A stretch of DNA of 64,000 bases from Planktomarina temperata RCA23 (GCF_000738435.1 NZ_CP003984.1:1054001-1118000), one strand, 5' to 3'. Counted from the first letter of the stretch, positions 42,133 through 51,430 are shown. Numbers and translations: made by a program. Notes: generated by a model from the sequence alone, not told the origin.

Positions 42133-43425
42133 ATGATTCAAAATGAAGAGCCTGTAATTGCCAACTCCCTTTGGTCGGCCACTGCCAATCCTTCTGCGCC
42201 CTGTCCAGAGCTGCAGGCCGATGTCTCGGCGGATGTGGCGATTGTGGGGGCGGGGTTTACCGGCCTCTCGGCGGCGCTGCATCTGGCACAAATGGGCCGC
42301 TCGGTCGTGGTTTTGGAGGCGCAAACGCCGGGATGGGGCGCGTCAGGACGCAATGGCGGGCAGGTCAATCCGGGATTAATCGAGGCGCCAAATGACGCCA
42401 TAGCGCGCTTTGGACCCGAGATGGGCCAGCGGATGATCCGGCTTTCCGGTCAGGCCGGGCAGCTGGTGTTTGATCTAATTGCCGAGCATCACATTCAATG
42501 CGATGCACGCCCAGTGGGTTGGCTGCGCGCGGCTCATAATTCTACGGGTATGCAGTCCTTGGTGCACAAAGCGGAACAATGGGCCCAGCATGGGGCAGAT
42601 CTCAAGCTATTGTCGCGCGCAGATGTGGTGCAGGCCATTGGCACAAATGCCTATATTGGCGGCCTGATCGATCCACGCGGAGGCAATTTGCATCCTCTCA
42701 ACTATGCTTTGGGCCTCTGTGATGCCGCCCGAGCTGCGGGCGTACGGATCTATGGGCAATCTCGGGTTGAGAAATTGGAGCGACGCGGCGCAGAGCATCT
42801 GCTGGTGACCAAGCGGGGGCAGCTGCGCGCGGGACGGGTGCTTTTGTGCACCAATGGCTATAGCGGCCCTTTGCATAAGGGGTTGCAACAGTCCGTGGTG
42901 CCGATCCGCTCTGTGCAAGTGGCGACCGAACCGCTTTCACAAGAGCTGCGCGCCGGTATCTTGCCGGGGCTTCATGCACCCTCTGACACCCGCCGGCTCC
43001 TGTCCTATTTTCGCATGGACGCGGCGGGACGTTTTGTTATGGGCGCGCGGGGTGGCTATTCGGTTCCGGCCACGCGGGCCCGTCTCGCCCAAGCCCGCGC
43101 ATGGTCCATCAAGCTCTTTCCCCAATTGGCACAGGTGCGTTGGGCGTTTGAATGGGGCGGATACATTGCCGCCACCGCCGATCAATATCCGCATTTACAT
43201 GATTTCGGAAACGGCATGGCCGCGGGGCTTGGCTATAACGGGCGCGGGGTGGCGATGGCCACTGCGATGGGTAAGGTTCTGGCCGATTGGGCCTCGGGCA
43301 GGCCGCATGGGGAGCTGGATTTTCCGGTGACCCCTCTGCGGAAGATTCCTTTTCACCCGCTCTATCCCTTCGGGGTCGAGACCAAGGTTGCCTATTATCG
43401 GTTTTTGGATGGGGTAGGGCTTTAG
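42133..43425 (+). CDS. FAD-dependent amine oxidase, DAO/PuuB-like
   Basis: A 430-residue flavoprotein of the D-amino-acid-oxidase superfamily: ADVAIVGAGFTGLSAALHLAQ, VVVLEAQTPGWGASGRNGGQ (GxGxSGRNGGQ is typical of gamma-glutamylputrescine oxidase-type members), RVLLCTNGYSG, and C-terminal GLGYNGRGVAMATAMGK. Substrate probably a secondary or primary amine. No puu genes are nearby. Confidence 0.87.
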   Translation: MIQNEEPVIANSLWSATANPSAPCPELQADVSADVAIVGAGFTGLSAALHLAQMGRSVVVLEAQTPGWGASGRNGGQVNPGLIEAPNDAIARFGPEMGQRMIRLSGQAGQLVFDLIAEHHIQCDARPVGWLRAAHNSTGMQSLVHKAEQWAQHGADLKLLSRADVVQAIGTNAYIGGLIDPRGGNLHPLNYALGLCDAARAAGVRIYGQSRVEKLERRGAEHLLVTKRGQLRAGRVLLCTNGYSGPLHKGLQQSVVPIRSVQVATEPLSQELRAGILPGLHAPSDTRRLLSYFRMDAAGRFVMGARGGYSVPATRARLAQARAWSIKLFPQLAQVRWAFEWGGYIAATADQYPHLHDFGNGMAAGLGYNGRGVAMATAMGKVLADWASGRPHGELDFPVTPLRKIPFHPLYPFGVETKVAYYRFLDGVGL

Positions 43426-43443
43426 CGGTTTGACCGCTTGCCC

Positions 43444-44046
43444 TCAATTTAAAGCTGTAATCGGTGCGAGGGAGAGAAGCAAAAGACCTGCCATGGTCCA
43501 ATTAAACCCGCGCAGCCGGGCTGGCGTTGTCAAAAACCGCCGCATTTTCACCCCGAGCAACAGCCAGACGCTGATGCAGGGCAGGTTGATGATACCGAAT
43601 ATGATGGCAACCGTAATGACGTCCTTATGGGTCACAGGCTGCGGGGCATAGACCGTCACCGCGGCCAGGGCCATGGTCCAGGCTTTGGGGTTCACCCATT
43701 GAAACGCCGCGGCTTGCCAGAATGTAATGGGCTTGCCCGTGGGTTCAGGGCTGTCGAGGCTTGTGCTGGCCGTTGCCGTTTTATAGGCCAAATAAACAAG
43801 ATAGATCACCGAGATCCCGCCGAGCAGCTGATGGGCCAAAGGGTAGCTTTGGAAGAGCTGTGCCACCCCCAATCCGATGGCGATAATCATAAAGGTAAAT
43901 CCCAAAACAATCCCGGACGCATGGGGCAGAGCGCTCCGCGCGCCGAAATTGGCTCCAGTGGCCATAAGCATCAAGTTGTTGGGTCCGGGTGTGATCGAGG
44001 AGACAAAGCAAAAGAGCACGAGACCGGACAGCAGCGAATATGTCAT
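43444..44046 (-). CDS. LysE-family amino-acid exporter
   Basis: A 200-residue membrane protein with about six transmembrane helices. The signature SSITPGPNNLMLMATGANFG near the N-terminus and AAAFQWVNPKAWTMALAAVT in the middle are characteristic of LysE/RhtB translocators. It exports amino acids or related metabolites; the substrate cannot be told. It is convergent with the flavoprotein gene; a 6-base-pair hairpin (43424-43438) lies at the junction. Confidence 0.9.
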   Translation of the reverse strand: MTYSLLSGLVLFCFVSSITPGPNNLMLMATGANFGARSALPHASGIVLGFTFMIIAIGLGVAQLFQSYPLAHQLLGGISVIYLVYLAYKTATASTSLDSPEPTGKPITFWQAAAFQWVNPKAWTMALAAVTVYAPQPVTHKDVITVAIIFGIINLPCISVWLLLGVKMRRFLTTPARLRGFNWTMAGLLLLSLAPITALN

Positions 44047-44106
44047 GGGCCCTTGGTGTCACCGCTGCGGGCAAAGTTCAATGACCCTTCCGGTCAAATT
44101 CTAGGC

Positions 44107-44139
44107 AAAAAAACGACGGCATCCGGGAGGAGGATGCCG
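44107..44139 (-). terminator. Terminator after DUF1127 gene
   Basis: CGGCATCC (44117-44124), 7-base loop, GGATGCCG (44132-44139). On the minus strand it is followed by CGTC and seven T (44107-44113). It lies between the DUF1127 gene and lysE on the minus strand. CTTTTTG on the other side may give plus-strand termination too. Confidence 0.75.
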
Positions 44140-44225
44140 CCGCTTTTTGCAGGCTTTAGGGAGGAGAAAGCCTATTGCTCAGATCCAAGGCCTCAGGCGT
44201 TGGATCTGCAAAACTTAAGTCTGGC

Positions 44226-44434
44226 TTATTTGCCGAATGCGGCCTCGTGTGCGATGCCTCGGATCGCGGAGCGATGGATGCCCAGGTCGGCCAGTTCGCG
44301 ACCCGTCAAGGATTGCAATTCGGAGATTGTTTTGCGGTACAGGGCACGTTTGGCCATTTGCTCACGCAAAGCGGTCCAGCGCGCTGTGAGTGCAACACTG
44401 AATGAAGGGGCGGTTACACTGAAATCTGTGTCAT
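44226..44434 (-). pseudogene. DUF1127 small protein gene with apparent frameshift at its start
   Basis: From TAA 44226-44228 upwards, one frame reads as a typical DUF1127 protein (RKTISELQSLTGRELADLGI, HRSAIRGIAHEAAFGK) preceded by TAPSFSVALTARWTALREQM. The only well-placed start, ATG 44432-44434 with GAGG 8 bases upstream, opens a different frame: six codons (MTQISV) and then TAA at 44414-44416. Shifting frame around that TAA would join MTQISV to TAPSFSV. Otherwise translation may begin at the internal ATG 44355-44357, giving a 43-residue protein with no Shine-Dalgarno evident. DUF1127 proteins are small Arg-rich regulators, some RNA-binding in alphaproteobacteria. Confidence 0.6.
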
Positions 44435-44621
44435 CGTTCTATCCTCTATATCAACCGGACTGTTGATGCGCTCTATGTGGCGCGCGGGGTGATATTTCGC
44501 AACGCATGTTTGGGAATTGCCGCTATGCAGCATTTGCATGGCTCCGTCCGGGCACCGGCCCTGGGCTTGCATCAAGCGAGTTGCGGGGGCATAGCTGCGC
44601 AGAGATTTGAGGAGAGCTTGC

Positions 44622-45686
44622 ATGCCAATCGACCGTTCTGATATTTTGGCCGCTTTGGCCCGTCTGCAATTGCCGGATGGGGGAGACCTGGTGAGCCGTG
44701 ACTTCATTCGTGCCGTTGTGGTGGAGGGTGAGGCGGTGCGCTTCGTTATTGAAGCGCCAACGCCCGAGATTGCCCATAAGCTGGCCGATATTCGCGCCGC
44801 AGCAGAGCAAATTGTGATGCAACTTGACGGTGTGTCCAGCGTGACCGCAGTGGTGACCGCGCATGAGCAAAAAGCGGCGCCGCCGAACTTGAAAGTGGGT
44901 GGTCATCCCAAACCGCAAGATGGGCCGCTCAAAGTGCCGGGTGTGAACCGAGTTGTGGCGATTGCCTCGGGCAAGGGCGGGGTGGGCAAATCGACGGTGT
45001 CTTCCAATTTGGCAGTGGCCCTGGCCAAGCAAGGCCGACGGGTCGGGTTGCTTGATGCGGATATATATGGCCCGAGCCAGCCGCGTATGATGGGCGTGAG
45101 CAAACGCCCAGCCAGTCCCGATGGGAAGGTGATCATCCCGCTACAGGCCCATGGCGTTACGATGATGTCTATTGGTTTGATGGTTGATCCGAACAAGGCT
45201 GTGGTCTGGCGCGGCCCGATGTTGATGGGCGCATTGCAGCAGATGCTCAATCAGGTGCAATGGGGGGAGTTGGATGTCTTGATCATCGATTTGCCGCCCG
45301 GCACAGGCGATGTTCAGCTGACACTTTGCCAGAAAACAGAATTGACTGGCGCAATCGTGGTCTCGACCCCGCAGGATGTCGCGCTTTTGGATGCGCGCAA
45401 GGCTTTGGATATGTTTGCCACGCTGCACACGCCCATTTTGGGCATGATTGAGAACATGAGCCAATATATTTGCCCCAATTGCGGCCATGAAGCCCATATA
45501 TTCGGGCATGGGGGCGTGGAGCTGGAAGCGCAGAAGTTAGGTCTGCCGTTCTTGGGCTCTTTGCCTTTGGATTTGGGCGTGCGTCTGGCCGGCGACAGCG
45601 GCACCCCAGCTGCCGCGGGAGATGGGCCGATGGCCCAGGCATATGCGGAGCTGGCGCGCGGGTTGATTGCTTCGGACATCGCCTAA
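44622..45686 (+). CDS. mrp: Mrp/NBP35-family Fe-S cluster carrier ATPase
   Basis: A 354-residue protein: N-terminal MIP18/DUF59-like domain (residues 1-80, ILAALARLQLPDGGDLVSRD), then the deviant Walker A IASGKGGVGKSTVSSNLAVAL, DIYGPSQPRMMG, IIDLPPGTGDVQLTL, and the cluster-binding CPNC in YICPNCGHEAHIFG. It assembles or transfers 4Fe-4S clusters. The start at 44622 (MPIDRSD) is preferred over 44607. It lies upstream of the long dcw leader. Confidence 0.92.
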   Translation: MPIDRSDILAALARLQLPDGGDLVSRDFIRAVVVEGEAVRFVIEAPTPEIAHKLADIRAAAEQIVMQLDGVSSVTAVVTAHEQKAAPPNLKVGGHPKPQDGPLKVPGVNRVVAIASGKGGVGKSTVSSNLAVALAKQGRRVGLLDADIYGPSQPRMMGVSKRPASPDGKVIIPLQAHGVTMMSIGLMVDPNKAVVWRGPMLMGALQQMLNQVQWGELDVLIIDLPPGTGDVQLTLCQKTELTGAIVVSTPQDVALLDARKALDMFATLHTPILGMIENMSQYICPNCGHEAHIFGHGGVELEAQKLGLPFLGSLPLDLGVRLAGDSGTPAAAGDGPMAQAYAELARGLIASDIA

Positions 45687-45747
45687 CGCGCTGGCAGGGC
45701 CGTCTGTGTGCAATGGTTTTGGGACATATCGCCCTATCGCTCCAGTT

Positions 45748-45762
45748 TGGGAAAACATGGGA
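45748..45762 (+). promoter_or_regulatory. MraZ-box-like TGGGA repeats
   Basis: TGGGA-AAACA-TGGGA, two exact repeats with the 5-base spacer known from MraZ-binding sites. It lies unusually far (about 550 bases) from the mraZ start, so the role is uncertain. A more degenerate set lies at 45891-45915. Confidence 0.3.
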
Positions 45763-46036
45763 CGCATTTAATATCGTCAGAGTTCGCAGACAGCTGCTTG
45801 GTGATTCAGTGGTGAAATACTGGAGATTTACGCATTTTGGATCGCAAAATGACATGATTTCCCAGAATCTTCTCAAAAAAGCAAAAAAATTGGGAAATTA
45901 TGGCCCGTTGGGGGGCTCCACTACATTTTGTGTTATCCTGAAAGGGCTCACGCTTTATGTGGTGTAATTTTGCTCAAAATATAGAATTTTCCCTTGGGAT
46001 TAGGGCGAATTTTTGGACAATTGCAAAAATTTCCTA

Positions 46037-46064
46037 TTGATTACCATGAATTCCCATGTAAATA
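46037..46064 (+). promoter_or_regulatory. Candidate promoter of UpsM-like RNA and dcw operon
   Basis: TTGATT (46037-46042), 16-base spacer, TAAATA (46059-46064). A start near 46071 would give a leader RNA of about 200 nt up to the terminator, close to the length reported for Rhodobacter UpsM. The -10 match is weak. Confidence 0.3.
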
Positions 46065-46069
46065 ATTGT

Positions 46070-46271
46070 TCACGGAAGCGGTCAAAGATCAAAGCCCCAA
46101 CTCAAGAAGGGCAAAGGCGAGCGCAGGTTGCATACAGGCACCCATTTCCAAACGAAGAGATCCGGCGCGTTCGCGAGCAGACATCCCCCCCAGGTGGCAC
46201 GCGCAGCTGGACATCCCGTAAGGGAAACGTCGGCGGATTGAACAACAGCAGCAGTTCAATCCGCCGTTTTT
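46070..46271 (+). ncRNA. upsM: UpsM-like leader small RNA of the dcw cluster
   Basis: In Rhodobacter sphaeroides the dcw cluster has a long 5' leader whose premature termination yields the abundant small RNA UpsM (about 206 nt). Here the same arrangement is visible: no gene, then a perfect 12-base-pair terminator with T5 ending 43 bases before mraZ. The 3' end is set by the terminator; the 5' end is an estimate from the promoter candidate. Primary sequence similarity to UpsM was not tested. dcw expression then needs readthrough of this terminator. Confidence 0.6.
46231..46271 (+). terminator. Intrinsic terminator in the mraZ leader
   Basis: CGGCGGATTGAA (46231-46242), 12-base loop, TTCAATCCGCCG (46255-46266), then TTTTT. 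The stem is perfect over 12 base pairs. It lies inside the dcw leader, 43 bases before the mraZ GTG, so it is an attenuator-type element rather than the end of an upstream gene. Confidence 0.85.
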
Positions 46272-46314
46272 AGTTTCGGGGCAGCGCCCCATTTAATGAG
46301 CGAGGCAGGCCCAA

Positions 46315-46818
46315 GTGGCACGCAGATTTAGAGGCGAAAGCCACCATAAGGTGGACAGCAAGGGCCGGGTGTCTATCCCCGCTCTTTTTCGCCGCGTGCT
46401 GGAGCAGGGTGATCCCAATTATACCGAAGGGCTGAACCCTGAGTTGGTGATTGTCTATGGCGATCATCGCCGCAATTATCTTGAATGTTATACGATTTCA
46501 GCAATCGAAGAGGTGGATGCCAAGATCGACGCCTTGCCGCGTGGATCTATGGAACGTCGGATGTTGCAAAGGCTGTTTCATGGGCAATCTTTCCCCACGA
46601 TCGTCGATGACACGGGGCGGCTGGTGCTTCCGGCGAAGCTGCGTCGGAAGATTGATCTGGATGCTGAGGCGTTTTTTATCGCCGCCGGTGACACGTTCCA
46701 GATCTGGAAGCCTGAAACCTACGAATCAGAAGAATTGGCTAAAACTGAGGCTTGGCTGGATGATTTGCCTGAGGATTTCGATCCGATGGCCTATTTGGAC
46801 CAAGCGGGGCAGGACTAG
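46315..46818 (+). CDS. mraZ: MraZ transcriptional regulator
   Basis: A 167-residue protein with the two SpoVT/AbrB-like halves of Mra[20 protein letters not shown] (first DxxGR) and [19 protein letters not shown] (second). It binds DNA upstream of the dcw operon and represses it. It starts at GTG. First gene of the cluster, 2 bases before rsmH. Confidence 0.95.
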   Translation: MARRFRGESHHKVDSKGRVSIPALFRRVLEQGDPNYTEGLNPELVIVYGDHRRNYLECYTISAIEEVDAKIDALPRGSMERRMLQRLFHGQSFPTIVDDTGRLVLPAKLRRKIDLDAEAFFIAAGDTFQIWKPETYESEELAKTEAWLDDLPEDFDPMAYLDQAGQD

Positions 46819-46820
46819 AT

Positions 46821-47810
46821 ATGCGGCCCGACTCCTCCCAATCTGCGCCGCATATCCCTGTTCTAATTTTACCATTGATTGACGCGGCCGCACCCATTGC
46901 GGGCACTTGGATTGATGGCACCTTTGGGGCCGGGGGCTATAGTAAATATTTGCTCGACGCCGGCGCCGATCAGGTGATTGGCATTGACCGCGATCCCAGT
47001 GTTTTTGCGATGGCTGCCGATTGGGCGCCGCAATTTGGGGATCGTTTGCAGCTTGTGCAAGACACGTTTTCCAATTTGGATCAAACCGCCGATGCGGTGG
47101 ATGGCGTGGTGCTCGATATCGGTGTGTCCTCAATGCAGATCGATCAAGCAGAGCGGGGGTTTTCGTTTCAAAAAGATGGGCCGCTCGACATGCGCATGGG
47201 AGATACGGGCCCGACGGCAGCAGATCTTGTCAATAGCGCCAGTGCTGAGCAGATTGCCGATATTTTGTATAATTATGGCGAAGAGCGGGCCAGCCGCCGC
47301 ATCGCCAAGATGATCGTTGCACGCCGCGAAGAGGCACCTTTTGAACGGACGTTAGAATTGGCCGGTGTTGTTGAGCGGTGTTTGCCCCGGGCGAAGCCTG
47401 GCCAATCCCACCCCGCGACCCGCAGTTTTCAAGCTCTGCGTATCGCGGTGAACGGAGAATATGATCAATTGGTCCAAGGTCTTGCCGCCGCCGAACGGGT
47501 CTTGCGCCCTGGCGGCATTTTGGCTGTGGTGACCTTTCATTCGGTTGAAGATCGCATCGTAAAACGGTTTTTCCAAGCCCGCACAGGCACGCAGGCCGGC
47601 AGCCGATATGCGCCATTGGTCGAGGAGGTTCCGGCGCAATTTACCATGCAAAGCCGCAAGGCAATCAAAGCTTCAAAAGAGGAACTCGGCGCCAATCCCC
47701 GCGCACGATCGGCCAAATTGCGCATTGGGCGGCGGACCGAGGCCCCGGCGTTGCCTGTCGATCCACGCAGCCTTGGCGTGCCGCAACTTCCACAGCGGAG
47801 GGCCTCATGA
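46821..47810 (+). CDS. rsmH: 16S rRNA (cytosine1402-N4)-methyltransferase
   Basis: A 329-residue MraW/Rsm[13 protein letters not shown] start, SAM site [62 protein letters not shown] and [16 protein letters not shown]. It methylates 16S rRNA C1402. The stop overlaps ftsL by 4 bases. Confidence 0.96.
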   Translation: MRPDSSQSAPHIPVLILPLIDAAAPIAGTWIDGTFGAGGYSKYLLDAGADQVIGIDRDPSVFAMAADWAPQFGDRLQLVQDTFSNLDQTADAVDGVVLDIGVSSMQIDQAERGFSFQKDGPLDMRMGDTGPTAADLVNSASAEQIADILYNYGEERASRRIAKMIVARREEAPFERTLELAGVVERCLPRAKPGQSHPATRSFQALRIAVNGEYDQLVQGLAAAERVLRPGGILAVVTFHSVEDRIVKRFFQARTGTQAGSRYAPLVEEVPAQFTMQSRKAIKASKEELGANPRARSAKLRIGRRTEAPALPVDPRSLGVPQLPQRRAS

Positions 47811-48151
47811 AAAATCTGTTTTTGAGCTGTTTGGTCATGGGCGTCATGGGGCTCGCCTTTTGGGCCTATACTGAAAACTATGAAACCAAGGGCAAATTGG
47901 ATGAAATTGCCCAGTTGAACCGCGATATTTCGGAGGCCCATTCGAGGCTGCGGGCGCTGAAAGCGGAATGGGCCTATCTCAATCGCCCGGAGCGGCTCCT
48001 GCAGCTGGTGAATGCCAATTTTGACGAATTGAAATTGTTGCAACTGACGGCGGATCATTTTGCCCGTTTGGAGCAGATTCCATATCCTGGACCAGATTTG
48101 GGCCCAATCACTGAGCCGATTGAGGTGATGAACCGCGAGGCCTCTCCATGA
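47807..48151 (+). CDS. ftsL: Cell-division protein FtsL
   Basis: A 114-residue bitopic protein. One N-terminal transmembrane segment ([18 protein letters not shown]) is followed by a leucine-zipper-like periplasmic coiled coil ([22 protein letters not shown]) and the PERLLQL motif common in alphaproteobacterial FtsL. With FtsB and FtsQ it activates FtsW-FtsI at the septum. Coupled by overlapping ATGA to rsmH upstream and ftsI downstream. Confidence 0.9.
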   Translation: MKNLFLSCLVMGVMGLAFWAYTENYETKGKLDEIAQLNRDISEAHSRLRALKAEWAYLNRPERLLQLVNANFDELKLLQLTADHFARLEQIPYPGPDLGPITEPIEVMNREASP

Positions 48152-49929
48152 TTCGCAAACCCCTTCGGCCTTTGGCGCGCATATTTTCGGCCAGAACCGC
48201 CGGCGAAAATCCTGATTTGATTGAACATGCCAATCGGCGCGAGCGCATCGAGATGCAGCATGAACGAATTTTGCGCAAAACTCAGCGGCGTTTGTTTATG
48301 ATGGGCGGAATATTCGTCATCAGTTTTGGCGTCATTGGTCTGCGGATGACGGCTTTGGCGGTGTCCGAGCCGATTGAGCCCAAGGCCCGCGCCACAGCGG
48401 CACAGATTTTGGCCAGTCGAGCGGATATCCTTGACCGCAACGGTCGGGTTTTGGCCACGAATATCGACACCCATTCGCTCTATGCGCACCCGCGTCAACT
48501 CATTGATCCAGAGGGCACCGCCCGGCAATTGGCGGAGATATTTCCCGACATCAATGTCGAAAAAATGGCGGCGCGCTTGTCTGGACCGCAAGAGTTTTTG
48601 TGGCTCAAACCCGCCATTAGCCCAGAAGAAAAGCAGGCCGTTCATGACATCGGTGAGCCGGGTTTGTTGTTCGGTCCGCGCGAAATGCGCCTCTATCCCA
48701 ACGGTCAACTGGCCGGTCATATTTTGGGAGGTACGACCTTTGGCGCCCAGGGCGTGCATTCCGCTGAGGTCATCGGAATGGCTGGCGTAGAAAAAGCCTT
48801 TGACACCTTCCTGCGCGATCCACGATTTGACGGCCAACCTCTGCAGTTGTCGATTGATCTGACGGTGCAATCGGCGCTGGAGGAGGCACTTTACGGCGGC
48901 ATGCGCTTGATGAATGCCAAGGGCGCGTCAGCGGTGTTGATGGATGCCTATAGCGGTGAGGTCGTGTCGCTCTCCAGCCTGCCAGATTTTGATCCAAACA
49001 ACCGTCCACGGCCTTTGACGCAGGGCGACGCAAGCGACAGCGCGCTGTTCAACCGCGCGGTCCAAGGGGTCTATGAGCTGGGTTCGGCGTTCAAGGCTTT
49101 TACGGTGGCCCAAGCGATGGATCTGGGTCTGGTGGAGCCTGGCAGCATGGTCGATACCAAAGGCCCATTGCGGTGGGGCAAACATAAGATCAACGACTAT
49201 CGTGACTATGGCGCGCAGATGTCTGTTGAAAAGGTATTGATCAAATCTTCAAATATCGGCACGGCCCGCCTGTCTTTAATGATCGGGGCTGAGTTGCAAA
49301 AAGACTTTTTGGATCGCCTCGGCCTGCTGCAAGCCACACCGATTGAAGTGATCGAGGGCCCAACCGGGCGGCCGCAATACCCAAGCAATTGGTCTGATAT
49401 CTCAACAATGACGATCTCCTATGGGCATGGTATTTCGACCTCGCCAGTGCATCTGGCCGCGGGATATGCGGCCATTGTCAATGGTGGGACTTTGGTCAAA
49501 CCGACGCTGTTAAAACAACCGGCCCCGCCGCGTGGCGCGCGCATTATCTCTGAAAAAACGTCCCGGGATTTGCGCAGTATGATGCGGCGTGTGGTGACGG
49601 AAGGGACCGCTAAGATGGGCGATGTTCCAGGGTATTCTGTGGCTGGGAAAACGGGAACCGCGGATAAGCCCAGCCCGCAGGGTGGCTATTACAAAGATAA
49701 AGTTCTGGCGACTTTCGCCAGTTTCTTTCCAAGCACCGATCCGCGTTATGTCTTGATCGTGACGCTTGATGAGCCCGAAGACCGCACCGGCCCGGAGCCA
49801 CGCCGAACGGCGGGTGCCACCGCCGTGCCTGTTGCGGCAGAAATTATCCGGCGTGTTGCGCCTTTGCTGGGCATCGCTCCAGAGATTGAACCCACGCTAC
49901 AAAATGGTTTAACATTGGCCAACAATTGA
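48148..49929 (+). CDS. ftsI: Septal peptidoglycan transpeptidase (PBP3)
   Basis: A 593-residue class B penicillin-binding protein: N-terminal membrane segment (GGIFVISFGVIGLRMTALAV), dimerisation domain (ADILDRNGRVLATNI) and transpeptidase domain. Active-site motifs: S-x-x-K in ELGSAFKAF, S-x-N in SSNIGTA, K-T-G in AGKTGTADKP. It cross-links septal peptidoglycan with FtsW. ATG overlaps the ftsL stop. Confidence 0.96.
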   Translation: MIRKPLRPLARIFSARTAGENPDLIEHANRRERIEMQHERILRKTQRRLFMMGGIFVISFGVIGLRMTALAVSEPIEPKARATAAQILASRADILDRNGRVLATNIDTHSLYAHPRQLIDPEGTARQLAEIFPDINVEKMAARLSGPQEFLWLKPAISPEEKQAVHDIGEPGLLFGPREMRLYPNGQLAGHILGGTTFGAQGVHSAEVIGMAGVEKAFDTFLRDPRFDGQPLQLSIDLTVQSALEEALYGGMRLMNAKGASAVLMDAYSGEVVSLSSLPDFDPNNRPRPLTQGDASDSALFNRAVQGVYELGSAFKAFTVAQAMDLGLVEPGSMVDTKGPLRWGKHKINDYRDYGAQMSVEKVLIKSSNIGTARLSLMIGAELQKDFLDRLGLLQATPIEVIEGPTGRPQYPSNWSDISTMTISYGHGISTSPVHLAAGYAAIVNGGTLVKPTLLKQPAPPRGARIISEKTSRDLRSMMRRVVTEGTAKMGDVPGYSVAGKTGTADKPSPQGGYYKDKVLATFASFFPSTDPRYVLIVTLDEPEDRTGPEPRRTAGATAVPVAAEIIRRVAPLLGIAPEIEPTLQNGLTLANN

Positions 49930-49951
49930 TTTTTAGAAAGCGAGCCGGTGG

Positions 49952-51430
49952 ATGGCGACCAAGAGCAAAACCCTTGCAAATTTAGGTCTGACCACGGCGC
50001 GGACGTCTCAGCTGGAAATACAAGGCCTCGCGGTTGACAGCCGGGACGTGCGGGATGGGTTCCTTTTTGCAGCTCTGCCGGGGAGCCGCAGCCATGGGGC
50101 TGAATTTGCCCCATATGCCCTGCGCCAAGGGGCCAGTGCTATTTTAACCGATCCGGATGGGGCGGCATGGATTTCCAAAACCTGTCCAGACCACGCAGCG
50201 CAGATCTGCGTTGTCGATGATCCGCGCCAGGCGCTTGCGGCGGCTTCAGCTTTGTTCTTTGGCGCGCAGCCGGAGGTGATGGTTGCGGTGACGGGCACCA
50301 ATGGCAAAACCTCTGTGGCCAGTTTTTGCCGGCAAATTTGGAGCGAATTGGGGCTGTCGGCGATCAACTTGGGCACAACCGGGGTGCAGGGGGCGTGGAG
50401 CGCGCCCTTGAGCCATACCACCCCGGAGCCCATCACCCTGCACCGGGTGTTAGCTCAGGCCGCCGCCGCTGGCGTCACCCATGGCGCGATGGAGGCCTCC
50501 AGTCACGGATTGGAGCAAAAGCGCTTAGATGGGGTGGTTTTGGCGGTGGCTGGCTTCACCAATTTCACGCAAGATCATCTCGATTATCACGCCACATTTG
50601 AGGCCTATTTTGCCGCAAAGTCAGGTCTGTTTGACCGCGTGTTGGGGCCGCAAGGATGGGCTGTCATCAATATTGATGATGCCAAGGGAATGGTGCTTTA
50701 TGACGCGTGCCGCAAGCGCGGACAAAGCTGTCTGACCGTTGGCCGCAGCATCGCTGATTTGCAGATTTTAGGGCAAACATTTGATGCCAATGGACAAGAG
50801 ATTCTATGCGCATGCCAGGGCACACGGTATCAGGTCAAAGTGCCTTTGGTGGGTGGATTTCAAGGGGAAAACTTGCTGTTGGCTGCGGGCATGGTTCTGG
50901 CTGCGGGCGCGGAGGCGGAAGCGGTCTTTTCTGCGTTGAAATCCGTGAGACCGGTGCGCGGGCGCATGGAATTGGCCGCCACGCGCGCCAATGGAGCCTC
51001 CGTTTATGTGGATTATGCCCATACGCCCGATGCTGTCTCAACGGCGCTGCAAGCCTTGCGGCCGCATGTGAGGGGGCGGCTTGTTGTGGTTTTTGGCGCA
51101 GGCGGAGACCGCGATCCGGGCAAGCGGGTGTTGATGGGGCAAGCGGCGGCGGCGCATGCGGACAGGGTGATCGTCACGGATGACAATCCACGCAGTGAAG
51201 ACCCCGCCGCCATTCGCGCTATGGTGTTGGCTGGCGCAGGTGAGGCTGAAGAGGTCGGTGATCGGGCGGAAGCTATTTTATATGGGGTCGATGGGTTGCA
51301 ACCCGGCGATTGTTTGCTGATTGCCGGTAAGGGACATGAAACAGGTCAAATTATTGGAGAAGATATTTTACCTTTTGATGACGTCGAACAGGCGAGTATC
51401 TCTGTTGCTGCTTTGGAGGATTTTGCGTAA
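49952..51430 (+). CDS. murE: UDP-MurNAc-tripeptide synthetase (meso-DAP adding)
   Basis: A 492-residue Mur ligase: N-terminal UDP-binding domain, ATP site VAVTGTNGKTSVASF, carboxylated-Lys region, and the meso-diaminopimelate-recognition motif DDNPRSEDP near residue 410. It adds meso-DAP to UDP-MurNAc-L-Ala-D-Glu. The stop overlaps the murF start (TAATG). Confidence 0.95.
   Translation: MATKSKTLANLGLTTARTSQLEIQGLAVDSRDVRDGFLFAALPGSRSHGAEFAPYALRQGASAILTDPDGAAWISKTCPDHAAQICVVDDPRQALAAASALFFGAQPEVMVAVTGTNGKTSVASFCRQIWSELGLSAINLGTTGVQGAWSAPLSHTTPEPITLHRVLAQAAAAGVTHGAMEASSHGLEQKRLDGVVLAVAGFTNFTQDHLDYHATFEAYFAAKSGLFDRVLGPQGWAVINIDDAKGMVLYDACRKRGQSCLTVGRSIADLQILGQTFDANGQEILCACQGTRYQVKVPLVGGFQGENLLLAAGMVLAAGAEAEAVFSALKSVRPVRGRMELAATRANGASVYVDYAHTPDAVSTALQALRPHVRGRLVVVFGAGGDRDPGKRVLMGQAAAAHADRVIVTDDNPRSEDPAAIRAMVLAGAGEAEEVGDRAEAILYGVDGLQPGDCLLIAGKGHETGQIIGEDILPFDDVEQASISVAALEDFA

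Larger units (their letters stand above)
45687..46069. other. Long non-coding region upstream of the dcw cluster
   Basis: About 380 AT-rich bases between mrp and the UpsM-like RNA. The longest ORF (84 codons) looks like chance. TGGGA pentamers recur at 45720, 45748, 45758, 45891 and 45995. Those at 45748 and 45758 are ten bases apart, and 45891-45915 reads TGGGA-N5-TGGCC-N5-GGGGG. MraZ boxes in other bacteria are TGGGN repeats with 5-base spacers, so these are candidate sites. No gene is called. Confidence 0.5.

Noticed and set aside
45713-45967. 84-codon ORF in the region upstream of mraZ
   Set aside because: No family resemblance and no clear ribosome-binding site. It lies in an AT-rich leader region with candidate MraZ sites and reads like chance.
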